A stretch of 10,203 nucleotides of DNA from JBAYJY01 sp041664945 (lineage in GTDB: Bacteria; UBP15; UBA6099), in assembly GCA_041664945.1 (NCBI GenBank), contig JBAYJY010000168.1, positions 1-10,203 on the forward strand, read 5' to 3'. A program made the translations under genes and the position numbers. The first letter of the stretch is position 1; each line of letters opens with the position of its first letter. Of the stretch, positions 1-6,093 are shown piece after piece. Under the pieces are notes generated by a model. The model was not told where the DNA came from. It made no database searches and worked only from the letters and a program-made list of their open reading frames with translations.

Positions 1-1599
1 CATACGCACGACTTCATGCACTATCGCCGAATCGTAGCCAGCCTCGATGATTTCATCCGGGCTCATATCTTCTTCCACATAGTAATGAACGATCGGGTCG
101 AGAACGGAATAGGGCGGCAGCGAGTCCTCATCCTTCTGGTCAGGCCGCAGTTCGGCTGATGGCGCGCGATCGATTGTATCGCGCGGTATGATGTCCCGTC
201 CGGCTTTTTCGTTCACATATTCGGACAACTCGTACACGACGGTTTTCGGAACGTCCTTGATAACGGCGAATCCGCCCGCCATGTCGCCGTAAAGCGTGCA
301 GTAGCCGACCGCCATCTCGCTCTTGTTGCCGGTTGTCAAAACGATCCATCCGAATTTATTCGAGAGCGCCATCAGGATGTTGCCCCTGATACGCGCCTGA
401 AGGTTCTCTTTCTCTATTCCCGGTTCGCCTGGCCCGAACGGTTCAGACAGAAGATCCATATATGACGCGAGTATGCCTGATATCGGAATGGTATAGAACC
501 GGATTCCGAGATTTAAGGCAAGCCGCTCAGCGTCCGTAAGGGTGCCTTCAGACGTGTATTCCGACGGCATTGTGACGCCGATGACGTTTTCCTCGCCGAG
601 AGCGTCAACCGCCACCGCTGCGGTGAGCGCGGAATCTATGCCGCCGCTCAAACCAATAACGACTTTCTGAAAACGGTTTTTTCTGACGTAGTCGCCTGTT
701 CCGAGAACGAGCGACGCGTAAATTTCGGCGGTCTCGCTCATCTCCGGCGCTATGGCTGGAGCGGAACAGGCGGGTTTGATTTCAGGAGCGGCTACGGACA
801 GCGAAATTGAATGCTTCGCGGCCGGCGTGGAAGCGTCATATTTGTTTTTCGGGACAAGGTTAATGTCGGCGACTAAAAGATTTTCCTCGAAGCGGGGCGA
901 GGTTGCGATAAGGCGACCGTCGGGACCGGCGATGATGCCGCCGCCGTCGAAAACAATTTCGTCCTGGCCGCCGAGCAGATTAGTGTAGCATACAAACGCG
1001 CCGGTTCTCTCCGCGAGGCTCTTGATAAGATTTTCGCGCACGAGCATTTTGCCTGCGTGGAACGGGGAGGCGGAGATATTGACGGCGATGTCGGCATGAC
1101 CGCCGGCGATGCCTTGTTCCGCCCGGCCTCCAAGGACCCAGATGTCTTCGCAGATCGTAACGGCGACACAAACGTCGTTCAGCTCGAAAACAAGGGTCGA
1201 GTCGCCGGGTTTGAAGTAGCGCACTTCGTCGAACACGCCATAGTTCGGGAGTTCGATTTTGTGGTATGTGGCGGCGATGCGGCCGTCGTGAAGGACGGCG
1301 GCGGAGTTATAAATAACACCGTCCGCGGGTTCCGGAAATCCGACAATCGCGCAGATGCCGCCGGTTGAAGGCAGGAGTCTTTCGAGCGCTTCACGCGTGT
1401 CCGCCGGGAACGACTGCCTCAGGAGGAGATCTTCGGGCGGATAGCCGCAAAGCGCGAGTTCAGGGAAAGCGACTATATCGGCGTTCGACCGTTTCGCGCG
1501 GTGAATGCAATTGGCGATCTTAATGATATTGCTCTCGAAGTCGCCAATGACCGGATTGATTTGCGCAAGAGCAACACGTATTGTTTTTCCTTCAGACAA
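1..1599 (-). CDS. nadE: Glutamine-dependent NAD+ synthetase (3' end cut by window edge)
   Basis: Catalyses the last step of NAD biosynthesis: ATP-dependent amidation of nicotinic acid adenine dinucleotide with ammonia released from glutamine, in the cytoplasm. Two domains are visible. The N-terminal nitrilase-type glutaminase has its catalytic triad at E47 (FPEL), K114 (YHKIELPNYG) and C150 (ICEDIW). The C-terminal synthetase domain carries the ATP-pyrophosphatase P-loop SGGIDS at residues 318-323, then TTGNKSE and a YGDMAGG segment. I read one uninterrupted frame of 533 codons to the edge; family members are slightly longer, so perhaps 20-40 residues are missing. The start is TTG at 1599, giving LSEGKTIRVALAQINP, because GAGGAA (1607-1612) sits 7 nt upstream and no ATG or GTG fits. 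It is divergent from the NrpR-like gene. The family assignment is very secure; the start is likely. Confidence 0.96.
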   Translation of the reverse strand, partial: MSEGKTIRVALAQINPVIGDFESNIIKIANCIHRAKRSNADIVAFPELALCGYPPEDLLLRQSFPADTREALERLLPSTGGICAIVGFPEPADGVIYNSAAVLHDGRIAATYHKIELPNYGVFDEVRYFKPGDSTLVFELNDVCVAVTICEDIWVLGGRAEQGIAGGHADIAVNISASPFHAGKMLVRENLIKSLAERTGAFVCYTNLLGGQDEIVFDGGGIIAGPDGRLIATSPRFEENLLVADINLVPKNKYDASTPAAKHSISLSVAAPEIKPACSAPAIAPEMSETAEIYASLVLGTGDYVRKNRFQKVVIGLSGGIDSALTAAVAVDALGEENVIGVTMPSEYTSEGTLTDAERLALNLGIRFYTIPISGILASYMDLLSEPFGPGEPGIEKENLQARIRGNILMALSNKFGWIVLTTGNKSEMAVGYCTLYGDMAGGFAVIKDVPKTVVYELSEYVNEKAGRDIIPRDTIDRAPSAELRPDQKDEDSLPPYSVLDPIVHYYVEEDMSPDEIIEAGYDSAIVHEVVRM

Positions 1600-1616
1600 T
1601 TTAAATTTCCTCGCTG

Positions 1617-1640
1617 AACGGCCTGTGGCGAAAGGCCGTT
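1617..1640 (-). promoter_or_regulatory. Stable hairpin in the nadE 5' leader
   Basis: A perfect 8-bp inverted repeat, AACGGCCT/AGGCCGTT, with an 8-nt loop. It ends 4 nt upstream of the nadE Shine-Dalgarno and 17 nt upstream of the TTG. With the predicted start of transcription near 1650 it would occupy most of the leader. No T-run follows on the minus strand, so it is not a terminator for that strand. Roles as an mRNA 5' stabiliser or translational control element are possible but unproven. Confidence 0.5.
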
Positions 1641-1656
1641 TCTTAAAACCCCGAAA

Positions 1657-1665
1657 AGTATATCA
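1657..1665 (-). promoter_or_regulatory. Extended -10 promoter of nadE
   Basis: The minus strand reads TGATATACT, a TGn extension plus TATACT (5 of 6 to TATAAT). No good -35 lies 16-18 nt upstream, which is common for extended -10 promoters. Transcription would start near 1650, leaving a leader of about 50 nt that contains the 1617-1640 hairpin. Confidence 0.5.
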
Positions 1666-1729
1666 CAGAGGAAAAACTTTTTCTCAGATGTGTATTTTTC
1701 AATTCTGAAAGAAGAGAGGAGAGAATGGG

Positions 1730-1740
1730 TAAAACGGCAA
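1730..1740. repeat. 11-nt direct repeat, copy 1 of TAAAACGGCAA
   Basis: TAAAACGGCAA occurs here and again at 1841-1851, 111 nt apart and in the same orientation. The second copy includes the left half of the perfect palindrome at 1845-1860; this copy lacks the right half (TGCATAG follows). It could be a second, half-site contact for the same regulator, lying upstream of both divergent promoters. Chance is not excluded for an 11-mer in an AT-rich gap. Confidence 0.4.
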
Positions 1741-1767
1741 TGCATAGTTTATTTAATAGCATTACAA

Positions 1768-1797
1768 TTGACGGCTTATCGAAAATATCGCAATAAT
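1768..1797 (+). promoter_or_regulatory. Candidate upstream promoter of the NrpR-like gene
   Basis: TTGACG (1768-1773), 18-nt spacer, AATAAT (1792-1797); each box matches the sigma-70 consensus at 5 of 6 positions. Transcription would begin near 1804, giving a leader of about 74 nt that contains the palindrome. Confidence 0.45.
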
Positions 1798-1800
1798 AGA

Positions 1801-1828
1801 TTGAAATTAAAGTTAAATTGCATAAAAT
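1801..1828 (+). promoter_or_regulatory. Candidate proximal promoter of the NrpR-like gene
   Basis: TTGAAA (1801-1806), 16-nt spacer, TAAAAT (1823-1828). Transcription would begin near 1835, about 10 nt before the 1845-1860 palindrome, so a bound repressor would overlap early elongation or open-complex formation. It competes with the 1768-1797 candidate; sequence alone does not decide between them. Confidence 0.4.
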
Positions 1829-1844
1829 AAGGAAAGGCGATAAA

Positions 1845-1860
1845 ACGGCAACGTTGCCGT
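1845..1860. promoter_or_regulatory. Perfect 16-bp palindromic operator candidate
   Basis: ACGGCAACGTTGCCGT is identical to its reverse complement. It lies 17 nt before the ATG of the NrpR-like gene and just downstream of the candidate promoters, a classic autoregulation position. Written as CGGC-N6-GCCG (1846-1859) it has the same half-site length and spacing as GGAA-N6-TTCC, the operator described for Methanococcus NrpR, though the bases differ. Assignment to this protein is inference from position and geometry. Confidence 0.6.
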
Positions 1861-1877
1861 AATAATGGAGAACAGAT

Positions 1878-2888
1878 ATGTACGACAGAAGCAAGAAGCT
1901 TGAAACTGAAATTCTGAAAATATTGAAGAAGGCGACGAAACCGGTCGGAAGCACATTCATAACGGAAGAGCTTGCGGTCTCCGGCATAGACACGAACGAG
2001 CGAACTGTGAGGTTTCATCTAAGGCGCTTGGACGAGGAAGGCCTGACGCGTAAGGTATCGCGCCGCACCGGACGCATAATCACCGAGCGTGGCATGACGG
2101 AACTCGAGGGAGTGAACATAATGGGGCGCCTCGGGTTCATCGTCTCGAAGATCGACGGTTTGAGTTATAACATGGATTTCGATCTGGTAAAGGGAGAAGG
2201 CGCGGTGGTGATGAATTTTTCGCTGCTGCCCGCCGAACATTTATTGAGGGCGCTGGACGAAATCGAAATGGCGTTTGCGTCCGGGCTTGGAATGGGAAAG
2301 ATGGCGCTGATCAAGAAGCCGGGCGAGAAGATCGGCAACTCAGTGGTGCCGGAAGGTAAAATCGGAATCGGCACGGTTTGCAGCGTCACGCTGAACGGAG
2401 TGTTGCTGAAACTCGGAGTGCCTGTGCTGTCGAGATTCGGATGTTTGATAAGGATGGAGAACGGACAGCCGGTGTGTTTCACGGAGATGGTCGATTATCT
2501 CGGCACGACGGTTGACCCGCTCGAGGTGTTTCTGCGGGCGGGGATGACGAGCGTGGGAGAAGCTTCTCGCGGCCGCAGCGGAGTGATCGGAGCGAGTTTC
2601 AGGGAAGTGCCGATCGTAGCCGGCAACGGGATCGAGACAATTCACAAGAAGCTTGACCGGCTCGGCCTTGCAGGCATCATCGCGGTAGGGAAACCGAACC
2701 AGCCGCTTTTGAACATGCCGGTCAACGAGGGAATGATAGGGATCGCGGTCGTCGGCGGACTGAATCCCATAGCGGCCGTGCACGAGACCGGTATTCCGAC
2801 AGAGAGCGCTGCGCTGCACAGTCTTGTTTCATACAGCGAATTGGATAGTTTCGAAAAGCTTCGACCTCATGTGCTAAATATGATATAA
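1878..2888 (+). CDS. NrpR-like transcriptional repressor (winged helix + single NRD/DUF128 domain)
   Basis: A 336-aa cytoplasmic DNA-binding regulator. Residues about 6-75 form the winged-helix domain shared with NrpR and RNase R N-termini, with the recognition region around IDTNERTVRFHLRRLDEEGL. Residues about 80-330 match the NrpR regulatory domain (NRD, DUF128), with its family signatures: IGIGTVCSVTLNGVLLK (near 160), the VDPLEVFLRAGMTSV block, GVIGASFREVP and IAVVGGLNPIAAVHETGI. Methanogen NrpR represses nitrogen-assimilation genes and is released by 2-oxoglutarate; some archaeal proteins carry two NRDs, this one has one. GGAG (1867-1870) precedes the ATG by 7 nt. It is divergent from nadE, with a 16-bp palindrome in its leader. 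The ligand and targets of this bacterial version are not known from sequence. Confidence 0.88.
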   Translation: MYDRSKKLETEILKILKKATKPVGSTFITEELAVSGIDTNERTVRFHLRRLDEEGLTRKVSRRTGRIITERGMTELEGVNIMGRLGFIVSKIDGLSYNMDFDLVKGEGAVVMNFSLLPAEHLLRALDEIEMAFASGLGMGKMALIKKPGEKIGNSVVPEGKIGIGTVCSVTLNGVLLKLGVPVLSRFGCLIRMENGQPVCFTEMVDYLGTTVDPLEVFLRAGMTSVGEASRGRSGVIGASFREVPIVAGNGIETIHKKLDRLGLAGIIAVGKPNQPLLNMPVNEGMIGIAVVGGLNPIAAVHETGIPTESAALHSLVSYSELDSFEKLRPHVLNMI

Positions 2889-2889
2889 T
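2861..2889 (+). promoter_or_regulatory. Promoter of the ECF sigma gene, overlapping the upstream stop codon
   Basis: TCGACC (4 of 6 to TTGACA) at 2861-2866, 17-nt spacer, perfect TATAAT at 2884-2889 preceded by TGA, an extended -10. The TAA stop of the NrpR-like gene (2886-2888) lies inside the -10 box. Transcription would start near 2896, about 30 nt before the sigma-factor ATG. It looks like a housekeeping promoter; I see no clear ECF-type GGAA -35 element here. Confidence 0.6.
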
Positions 2890-2926
2890 GCTATCTGTTG
2901 GATTTTGCGCTCAAAAGGGATGAACG

Positions 2927-3511
2927 ATGGCGGAAGAGGACAAAAGGGCGATTTTCGAGGAGCAGGCGATGCCGTATCTGGACATGCTGTACGGCACGGC
3001 GCTGAGGCTTACGCACGTTCCTGCGGACGCCGAGGATCTCGTTCAGGACACTTATCTCAAAGCGTTTCGCGCCTACGACCAGTACGAACAGGGCACGAAC
3101 TTCAAGGCTTGGATTTTCAAGATACTTACAAATAATTTTTTCAACAAATACAAGAAGGAAAAAAGGTCGCCGGACCCGGTCAGCATAGACGACACGCCGG
3201 ACTTCTACCTTTACGAAAAAGTCACGGACACGATGGGCGGCGGCGGCGAAAGCCCCGAAAAGGAATTCCTGAATAAGTTCATTCCCGAGAACATAAAGAG
3301 CGCCGTTCAGAGTTTGCCTGAGGAATATAAAATAGCTTTCATACTTTCTGACGTTAACGAATTCACATACGAAGAAATCGCGCAGGTGACGGAAACAAAC
3401 ATAGGAACGGTGAAATCGCGTTTGTTCCGGGCGCGGCGAATGCTTCAGCATCTGCTGTGGGAATACGCGAAAGAGCAGGGGATAGTTCACGGCGAACCGA
3501 GTCGCGTATAA
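2927..3511 (+). CDS. ECF-type RNA polymerase sigma factor
   Basis: A 194-aa sigma-70 family protein of the extracytoplasmic function group, which directs RNA polymerase to a specific promoter set. Region 2 spans about residues 15-80: YGTALRLTHVPADAEDLVQDTYLKAF (core binding and -10 recognition) followed by FKAWIFKILTNNFFNKYKK. A linker (81-120) contains an unusual GGGG run at 104-107. Region 4 spans about 124-177, with LPEEYKIAFIL and the helix-turn-helix YEEIAQVTETNIGTVKSRLFRARR that reads the -35 element. No region 1 or 3 is present, and the length is usual for ECF factors. AAGGGA (2915-2920) supports the ATG. It resembles the SigR/RpoE-like groups, but no zinc-binding or membrane anti-sigma gene follows, so the input signal is unclear. 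A terminator at 3564-3586 closes the unit. Confidence 0.93.
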   Translation: MAEEDKRAIFEEQAMPYLDMLYGTALRLTHVPADAEDLVQDTYLKAFRAYDQYEQGTNFKAWIFKILTNNFFNKYKKEKRSPDPVSIDDTPDFYLYEKVTDTMGGGGESPEKEFLNKFIPENIKSAVQSLPEEYKIAFILSDVNEFTYEEIAQVTETNIGTVKSRLFRARRMLQHLLWEYAKEQGIVHGEPSRV

Positions 3512-3520
3512 GCAATATAC

Positions 3521-3546
3521 TTTCCGGGTTTCGAATATTCCGGAAA
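3521..3546 (+). other. Inverted repeat after the sigma gene
   Basis: TTTCCGG (3521-3527) and CCGGAAA (3540-3546) form a perfect 7-bp stem with a 12-nt loop, 10 nt after the sigma-factor stop. There is no T-run, so it is not a terminator by itself. It may protect the 3' end ahead of the terminator at 3564-3586, or be a protein-binding site upstream of the next gene. A TATACT at 3516-3521 overlaps its left edge but has no -35 partner. Confidence 0.4.
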
Positions 3547-3563
3547 AGATTCGTAGAGGGCAA

Positions 3564-3586
3564 TGCCCGGCGGCGGGCAGTTTTTT
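3564..3586 (+). terminator. Rho-independent terminator after the ECF sigma gene
   Basis: TGCCCG-GCGG-CGGGCA forms a 6-bp GC-rich stem with a 4-nt loop, followed by G and six T residues. It lies 53 nt past the sigma stop and only 14 nt before the next start codon. A weaker hairpin GGGC-AAT-GCCC (3558-3568) shares its left arm and would exclude it, so attenuation of the downstream pair is conceivable. Confidence 0.75.
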
Positions 3587-3599
3587 GGAGCGCTGAGGA

Positions 3600-3935
3600 A
3601 TGGAAAAAGAGCAGTTTCCCGTTTATGTGGCGGTGACATTCGAAAAAGGGAACGCGCTCACAGCTGGGGAAGCGAAGAACCTGGCGTTGAGCCTGAATAA
3701 ATACGCAGAAGCCGAAATCGAGGGAATTGACGTTATAATAGAGGAGTTGTCTGCCGACAGCGCCGTCAGATACGGCAAGCCGGTATGCAAAATGGTGTAT
3801 GACAGGGAAATTGAAGTTTTGGTTGACGAGGGGATAGCGGTAGGGAAAGTTCAGGGATTCGTGCGCGGCTGGATTTACGGTTATCTCGCACTGAAAAAAG
3901 CGATGCAGGAAAAGTACGAAAATAAAAAGATTTAA
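3600..3935 (+). CDS. Conserved-looking small protein of unknown function (111 aa)
   Basis: I do not recognise a family. The protein is soluble, with no signal peptide or membrane segment. It has an acidic N-terminal two-thirds (FEKGNALTAGEAKNLALSLNKYAEAEIEGIDVIIEEL, read as two alternating strand/helix units) and a basic helical C-terminus around GFVRGWIYGYLALKKAMQEKY. One cysteine lies near residue 62. The ATG at 3600 is chosen because GGAG lies 9 nt upstream; a closer GAGG sits only 1 nt from the ATG. Codon use looks normal for the window, which supports a real gene. It is followed after 9 nt by a 65-aa gene, so the two are probably co-transcribed. The terminator just upstream implies either its own promoter between 3511 and 3560 or regulated read-through from the sigma gene. 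Confidence 0.7.
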   Translation: MEKEQFPVYVAVTFEKGNALTAGEAKNLALSLNKYAEAEIEGIDVIIEELSADSAVRYGKPVCKMVYDREIEVLVDEGIAVGKVQGFVRGWIYGYLALKKAMQEKYENKKI

Positions 3936-3944
3936 CGGGGGACA

Positions 3945-4142
3945 ATGTCTTATTTAATCCCAAAAACAGAGTTTGAAAAGAAAGTAAAAGCAGTGACCGA
4001 CAAATGCATGGTGAAAAATTACGACAAGCACAGCGAGCTCAACGGAGTCGGTCCGACGAAACAAAAAGAAATAAGCGAACAAATATTTAAACGCGAGTCG
4101 GAAAGAATCGCAAAGATTCTGATGATGACGAACAGATCATAA
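3945..4142 (+). CDS. Small basic protein of unknown function (65 aa)
   Basis: No family recognised. The product is lysine-rich and predicted mostly helical (KTEFEKKVKAVTDKCMVK; QKEISEQIFKRESERIAKIL), with one cysteine, no membrane segment and no zinc-binding motif. A short NGVGPTK turn separates the two helical parts. The start ATG follows a GGGGGA tract (3936-3941) at about 4 nt, and the gene begins 9 nt after the preceding stop, so the two likely form one operon. It is more AT-rich than its neighbours. It is too short for a confident functional call; a DNA- or RNA-binding or adaptor role would fit its charge but is speculation. No terminator is evident after its TAA. Confidence 0.6.
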   Translation: MSYLIPKTEFEKKVKAVTDKCMVKNYDKHSELNGVGPTKQKEISEQIFKRESERIAKILMMTNRS

Positions 4143-4185
4143 TATCGCGGATTCACGCATTGACAACATAAATACGTCAGGAATT

Positions 4186-4215
4186 TTGACATATCGGTTT
4201 TCGTATTGCGATAAA
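4186..4215 (+). promoter_or_regulatory. Promoter-like boxes with no gene behind them
   Basis: A perfect TTGACA (4186-4191) is followed after 18 nt by GATAAA (4210-4215), 4 of 6 to TATAAT. Another perfect TTGACA lies at 4160-4165 without a good -10. The only reading frame downstream is about 10 codons long. A transcript would start near 4222 and run antisense into the 3' end of the Fe-S protein gene. This could be an RNA promoter, a relic or chance. Confidence 0.3.
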
Positions 4216-4284
4216 ATCCGAATGATATTGCCGCGAATATGGAGTTGATGCAACATCGATTCAAAACATAAGTTGGGCGCGCCC

Positions 4285-5472
4285 CTACGTTTTATGCGGG
4301 CGGGCCGCAGGATCGGCGTACGGCATGAAATCCTGCAGGCGTCCCTTTTCCATTAGAATGGTGACGCCCATGTCCCTATTGTTCTTCGCCGTTTTCTTTA
4401 TGATTTCTCTTCGAACCAGCTTCATGGCGTCCGTGGGGCAGCCGGTGACACAAAGTCCGCAGCCGATGCACTGTTCGGCGGAAATCACCGGGCCGTTATC
4501 AGTCATTGTTATCGCGTTCAAATGGCACCGTTCGTCGGCGCATTTTCCGCACTGTGAGCAATATTCCAAATCGCATTCCGCGACAAAGCCGGAAGGATTA
4601 AATACATACTGGTTGCCGTAAACTAATTTTGACCTGAGCAGTCCGCAGCAGCAGGCGCAGCAATTGCATATAAATGTAATTTTATTCTGCGTGTTGTTTA
4701 CCTGATGAATGAGGCCGAGATCGTCGAACTCAATCAGTTTGCTCTTCATCTCTTCTTTAGTAAGGTATCGCGCGAATCCCCTCTCAACAAGGAAATCGCA
4801 GGTTTCATCGAACAGCATACATGCCTCGCGCGGGGCGTCGCAGTTGCCTTCCGTTTCTCTGCATGCGCAATGAGCGAGCCCGACGGCGTTCGCCTTGTCT
4901 ATCATTTCCTCCACTTTTTCGTAAGTCAGCGTTCCCGGAACGCTCTCAACTGTTTTGCCGATCGGGATGATCCTCGAAAACGCCATGCCAGGGGACCCGA
5001 ATTCCGTAGTAAGTTTCGCGAGGTACACTTTCCATAGGGCGGCGAGCCGGTCCAGCGTCTCGGTTCGCTTTCCTTTCATGAACGGAAATTCAAAGACGCC
5101 GGGCATTACGGGAAGGAGCGAATATTCTTCTTTTCCATTCTTGAGTCTTATGAAAACCAGACCTTTGTCTGCTAACGATTCGAGTCGCTGTTTAGCGTCA
5201 TCTTCAGTAACTCCCGAGCGTTCCGACACGGTTTTCAGGTCGAAAGGCACAAATCCCAACCCGATCGCGGCTTGAGCTTCCTCATGCGTGAAAAGTATCT
5301 CAAGAATCTCAATTATCTCCTCGGCCGGCGGGCATCCCGCCGGATGCGTGGCCAGCATCGCTCTCAATTTCTCGAGAACATCGCGCCGTTCACCGCCGCA
5401 TGCATCTGTTTTGGTTGTTTCGTTCATTGTGGATGTCATCCTTTCATTGTCACTGTTACTGCGTTCATTCAT
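4285..5472 (-). CDS. Winged-helix/2[4Fe-4S] ferredoxin-domain protein with extra cysteine motifs
   Basis: A 395-aa soluble protein. Residues about 30-120 look like a winged-helix domain (LKTVSERSGVTEDDAKQRLESLADKGLVFI). A middle region holds two cysteine groups: HCACR with C202, C204, C211, C218 and C225, then a dense CNCCACCC run (C269-C276). The C-terminal part is a 2[4Fe-4S] ferredoxin fold: C305, C308, C311, C316 with a 4-residue last gap and no proline, and C335, C338, C341, C345 in the standard CxxCxxCxxxCP form. Electron transfer or redox sensing is likely; partners are unknown. It follows tetR directly (TGA then ATG). The ATG at 5472 has no Shine-Dalgarno and would rely on coupling. 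The alternative ATG at 5427 (380 aa) has AAAGGA 11 nt upstream and may be the true start; nothing conserved is lost with it. Confidence 0.85.
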   Translation of the reverse strand: MNERSNSDNERMTSTMNETTKTDACGGERRDVLEKLRAMLATHPAGCPPAEEIIEILEILFTHEEAQAAIGLGFVPFDLKTVSERSGVTEDDAKQRLESLADKGLVFIRLKNGKEEYSLLPVMPGVFEFPFMKGKRTETLDRLAALWKVYLAKLTTEFGSPGMAFSRIIPIGKTVESVPGTLTYEKVEEMIDKANAVGLAHCACRETEGNCDAPREACMLFDETCDFLVERGFARYLTKEEMKSKLIEFDDLGLIHQVNNTQNKITFICNCCACCCGLLRSKLVYGNQYVFNPSGFVAECDLEYCSQCGKCADERCHLNAITMTDNGPVISAEQCIGCGLCVTGCPTDAMKLVRREIIKKTAKNNRDMGVTILMEKGRLQDFMPYADPAARPHKT

Positions 5473-6075
5473 TCAGGCCTGCACAGAGCGCCAGACGCCT
5501 TCGCTGATATCTGTGATTGCTCGCGCTAAACTTGTTTTCAACGTTCCCGACAGCCACAGCCTTGAGAACTCCTGACACGGCCCGAGAATAAGGGGCAATA
5601 GCGACGAGGAGGATATATCTTTAATTGCGCCCGCAACTTTTTGTTTCTTTAACCAGTTGTTCAGAAGCTTATAGAAGCGCTCATTAGCGTGAGAAAGCGC
5701 GCCTTCGGCGTCTTTCGTCAGATCGGAGCTTCTCATATTGAAAAGAAATGTTGCCCAAGATTTGTTTTCGTTCACCCAGTTAAGATGGTAGCCGACGATT
5801 GCCTTGACGCCTGTTTCAGCGGATGTCTCTTTGAGAAGGATATCGGAAATGCCTTCCTGATAGTTGGTTATGCCCTCAAGGTATACAGCCGCCGCGAGTT
5901 CCTCTTTGCATTTGAAGTGATGGTAGAGGCTCCCGTTGCTTACGCCCGAATATTCACGTATTTTTTCGATAGTTGCTTGTGTGTATCCCATTTCGACAAA
6001 GCATTCCATAGCAGCTTTGACGATTGCGGAACGTTTCGTTTCGGTCGATGTATTTAAAGAATTAAGCGTTCTCAT
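5473..6075 (-). CDS. TetR/AcrR-family transcriptional regulator
   Basis: A 200-aa dimeric repressor type. The N-terminal DNA-binding domain (about residues 13-60) is classic: KRSAIVKAAMECFVEMGY, then TIEKIREYSGVSNGSLYHHF with the recognition helix, and KCKEELAAAVY. The rest (about 65-200) is the variable helical ligand-binding and dimerisation domain, whose ligand cannot be read from sequence. It lies first in a two-gene unit with the Fe-S protein, its TGA abutting that gene's ATG, so it probably regulates this unit and may respond to a substrate of a linked redox pathway. The ATG at 6075 lacks any Shine-Dalgarno and sits 8 nt after a consensus -10 box, which predicts a leaderless message. 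No alternative start with a ribosome site is seen. Confidence 0.93.
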   Translation of the reverse strand: MRTLNSLNTSTETKRSAIVKAAMECFVEMGYTQATIEKIREYSGVSNGSLYHHFKCKEELAAAVYLEGITNYQEGISDILLKETSAETGVKAIVGYHLNWVNENKSWATFLFNMRSSDLTKDAEGALSHANERFYKLLNNWLKKQKVAGAIKDISSSSLLPLILGPCQEFSRLWLSGTLKTSLARAITDISEGVWRSVQA

Positions 6076-6080
6076 ATATT

Positions 6081-6093
6081 AGAATTATATTCT
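6081..6093. promoter_or_regulatory. Candidate TetR operator overlapping the tetR -10 box
   Basis: AGAAT-TAT-ATTCT is an inverted repeat with 5-bp arms and a 3-nt centre that fully covers the -10 hexamer (6084-6089). Binding here would block RNA polymerase. TetR-family operators are usually longer palindromes next to or within their own promoter, so position fits but length is on the short side. Confidence 0.4.

Noticed and set aside
1643..1993. 116-codon hydrophobic open frame on the minus strand across the divergent promoter region
   Set aside because: It overlaps the AT-rich promoters and the start of the NrpR-like gene; its hydrophobicity reflects AT-rich DNA and no ribosome site is seen.
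2340..2819. 159-codon open frame on the minus strand opposite the NrpR-like gene
   Set aside because: Antisense shadow of a well-conserved domain; composition (rich in R, H, S) is typical of out-of-frame translation.
2891..3490. 199-codon open frame on the minus strand opposite the sigma-factor gene
   Set aside because: It lies wholly antisense to a clear ECF sigma gene; its product is arginine- and valine-rich shadow sequence with no motif and no ribosome site.
3600..4142. Anti-sigma factor genes for the adjacent ECF sigma factor
   Set aside because: Neither product has the HxxxCxxC zinc motif or a membrane segment, and a terminator separates them from the sigma gene; kept as unknowns.
4275..4284. 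GGGCGCGCCC palindrome just after the Fe-S gene stop, as a terminator
   Set aside because: It is a 10-bp self-complementary site without a loop-forming spacer and has no T-run on either strand.
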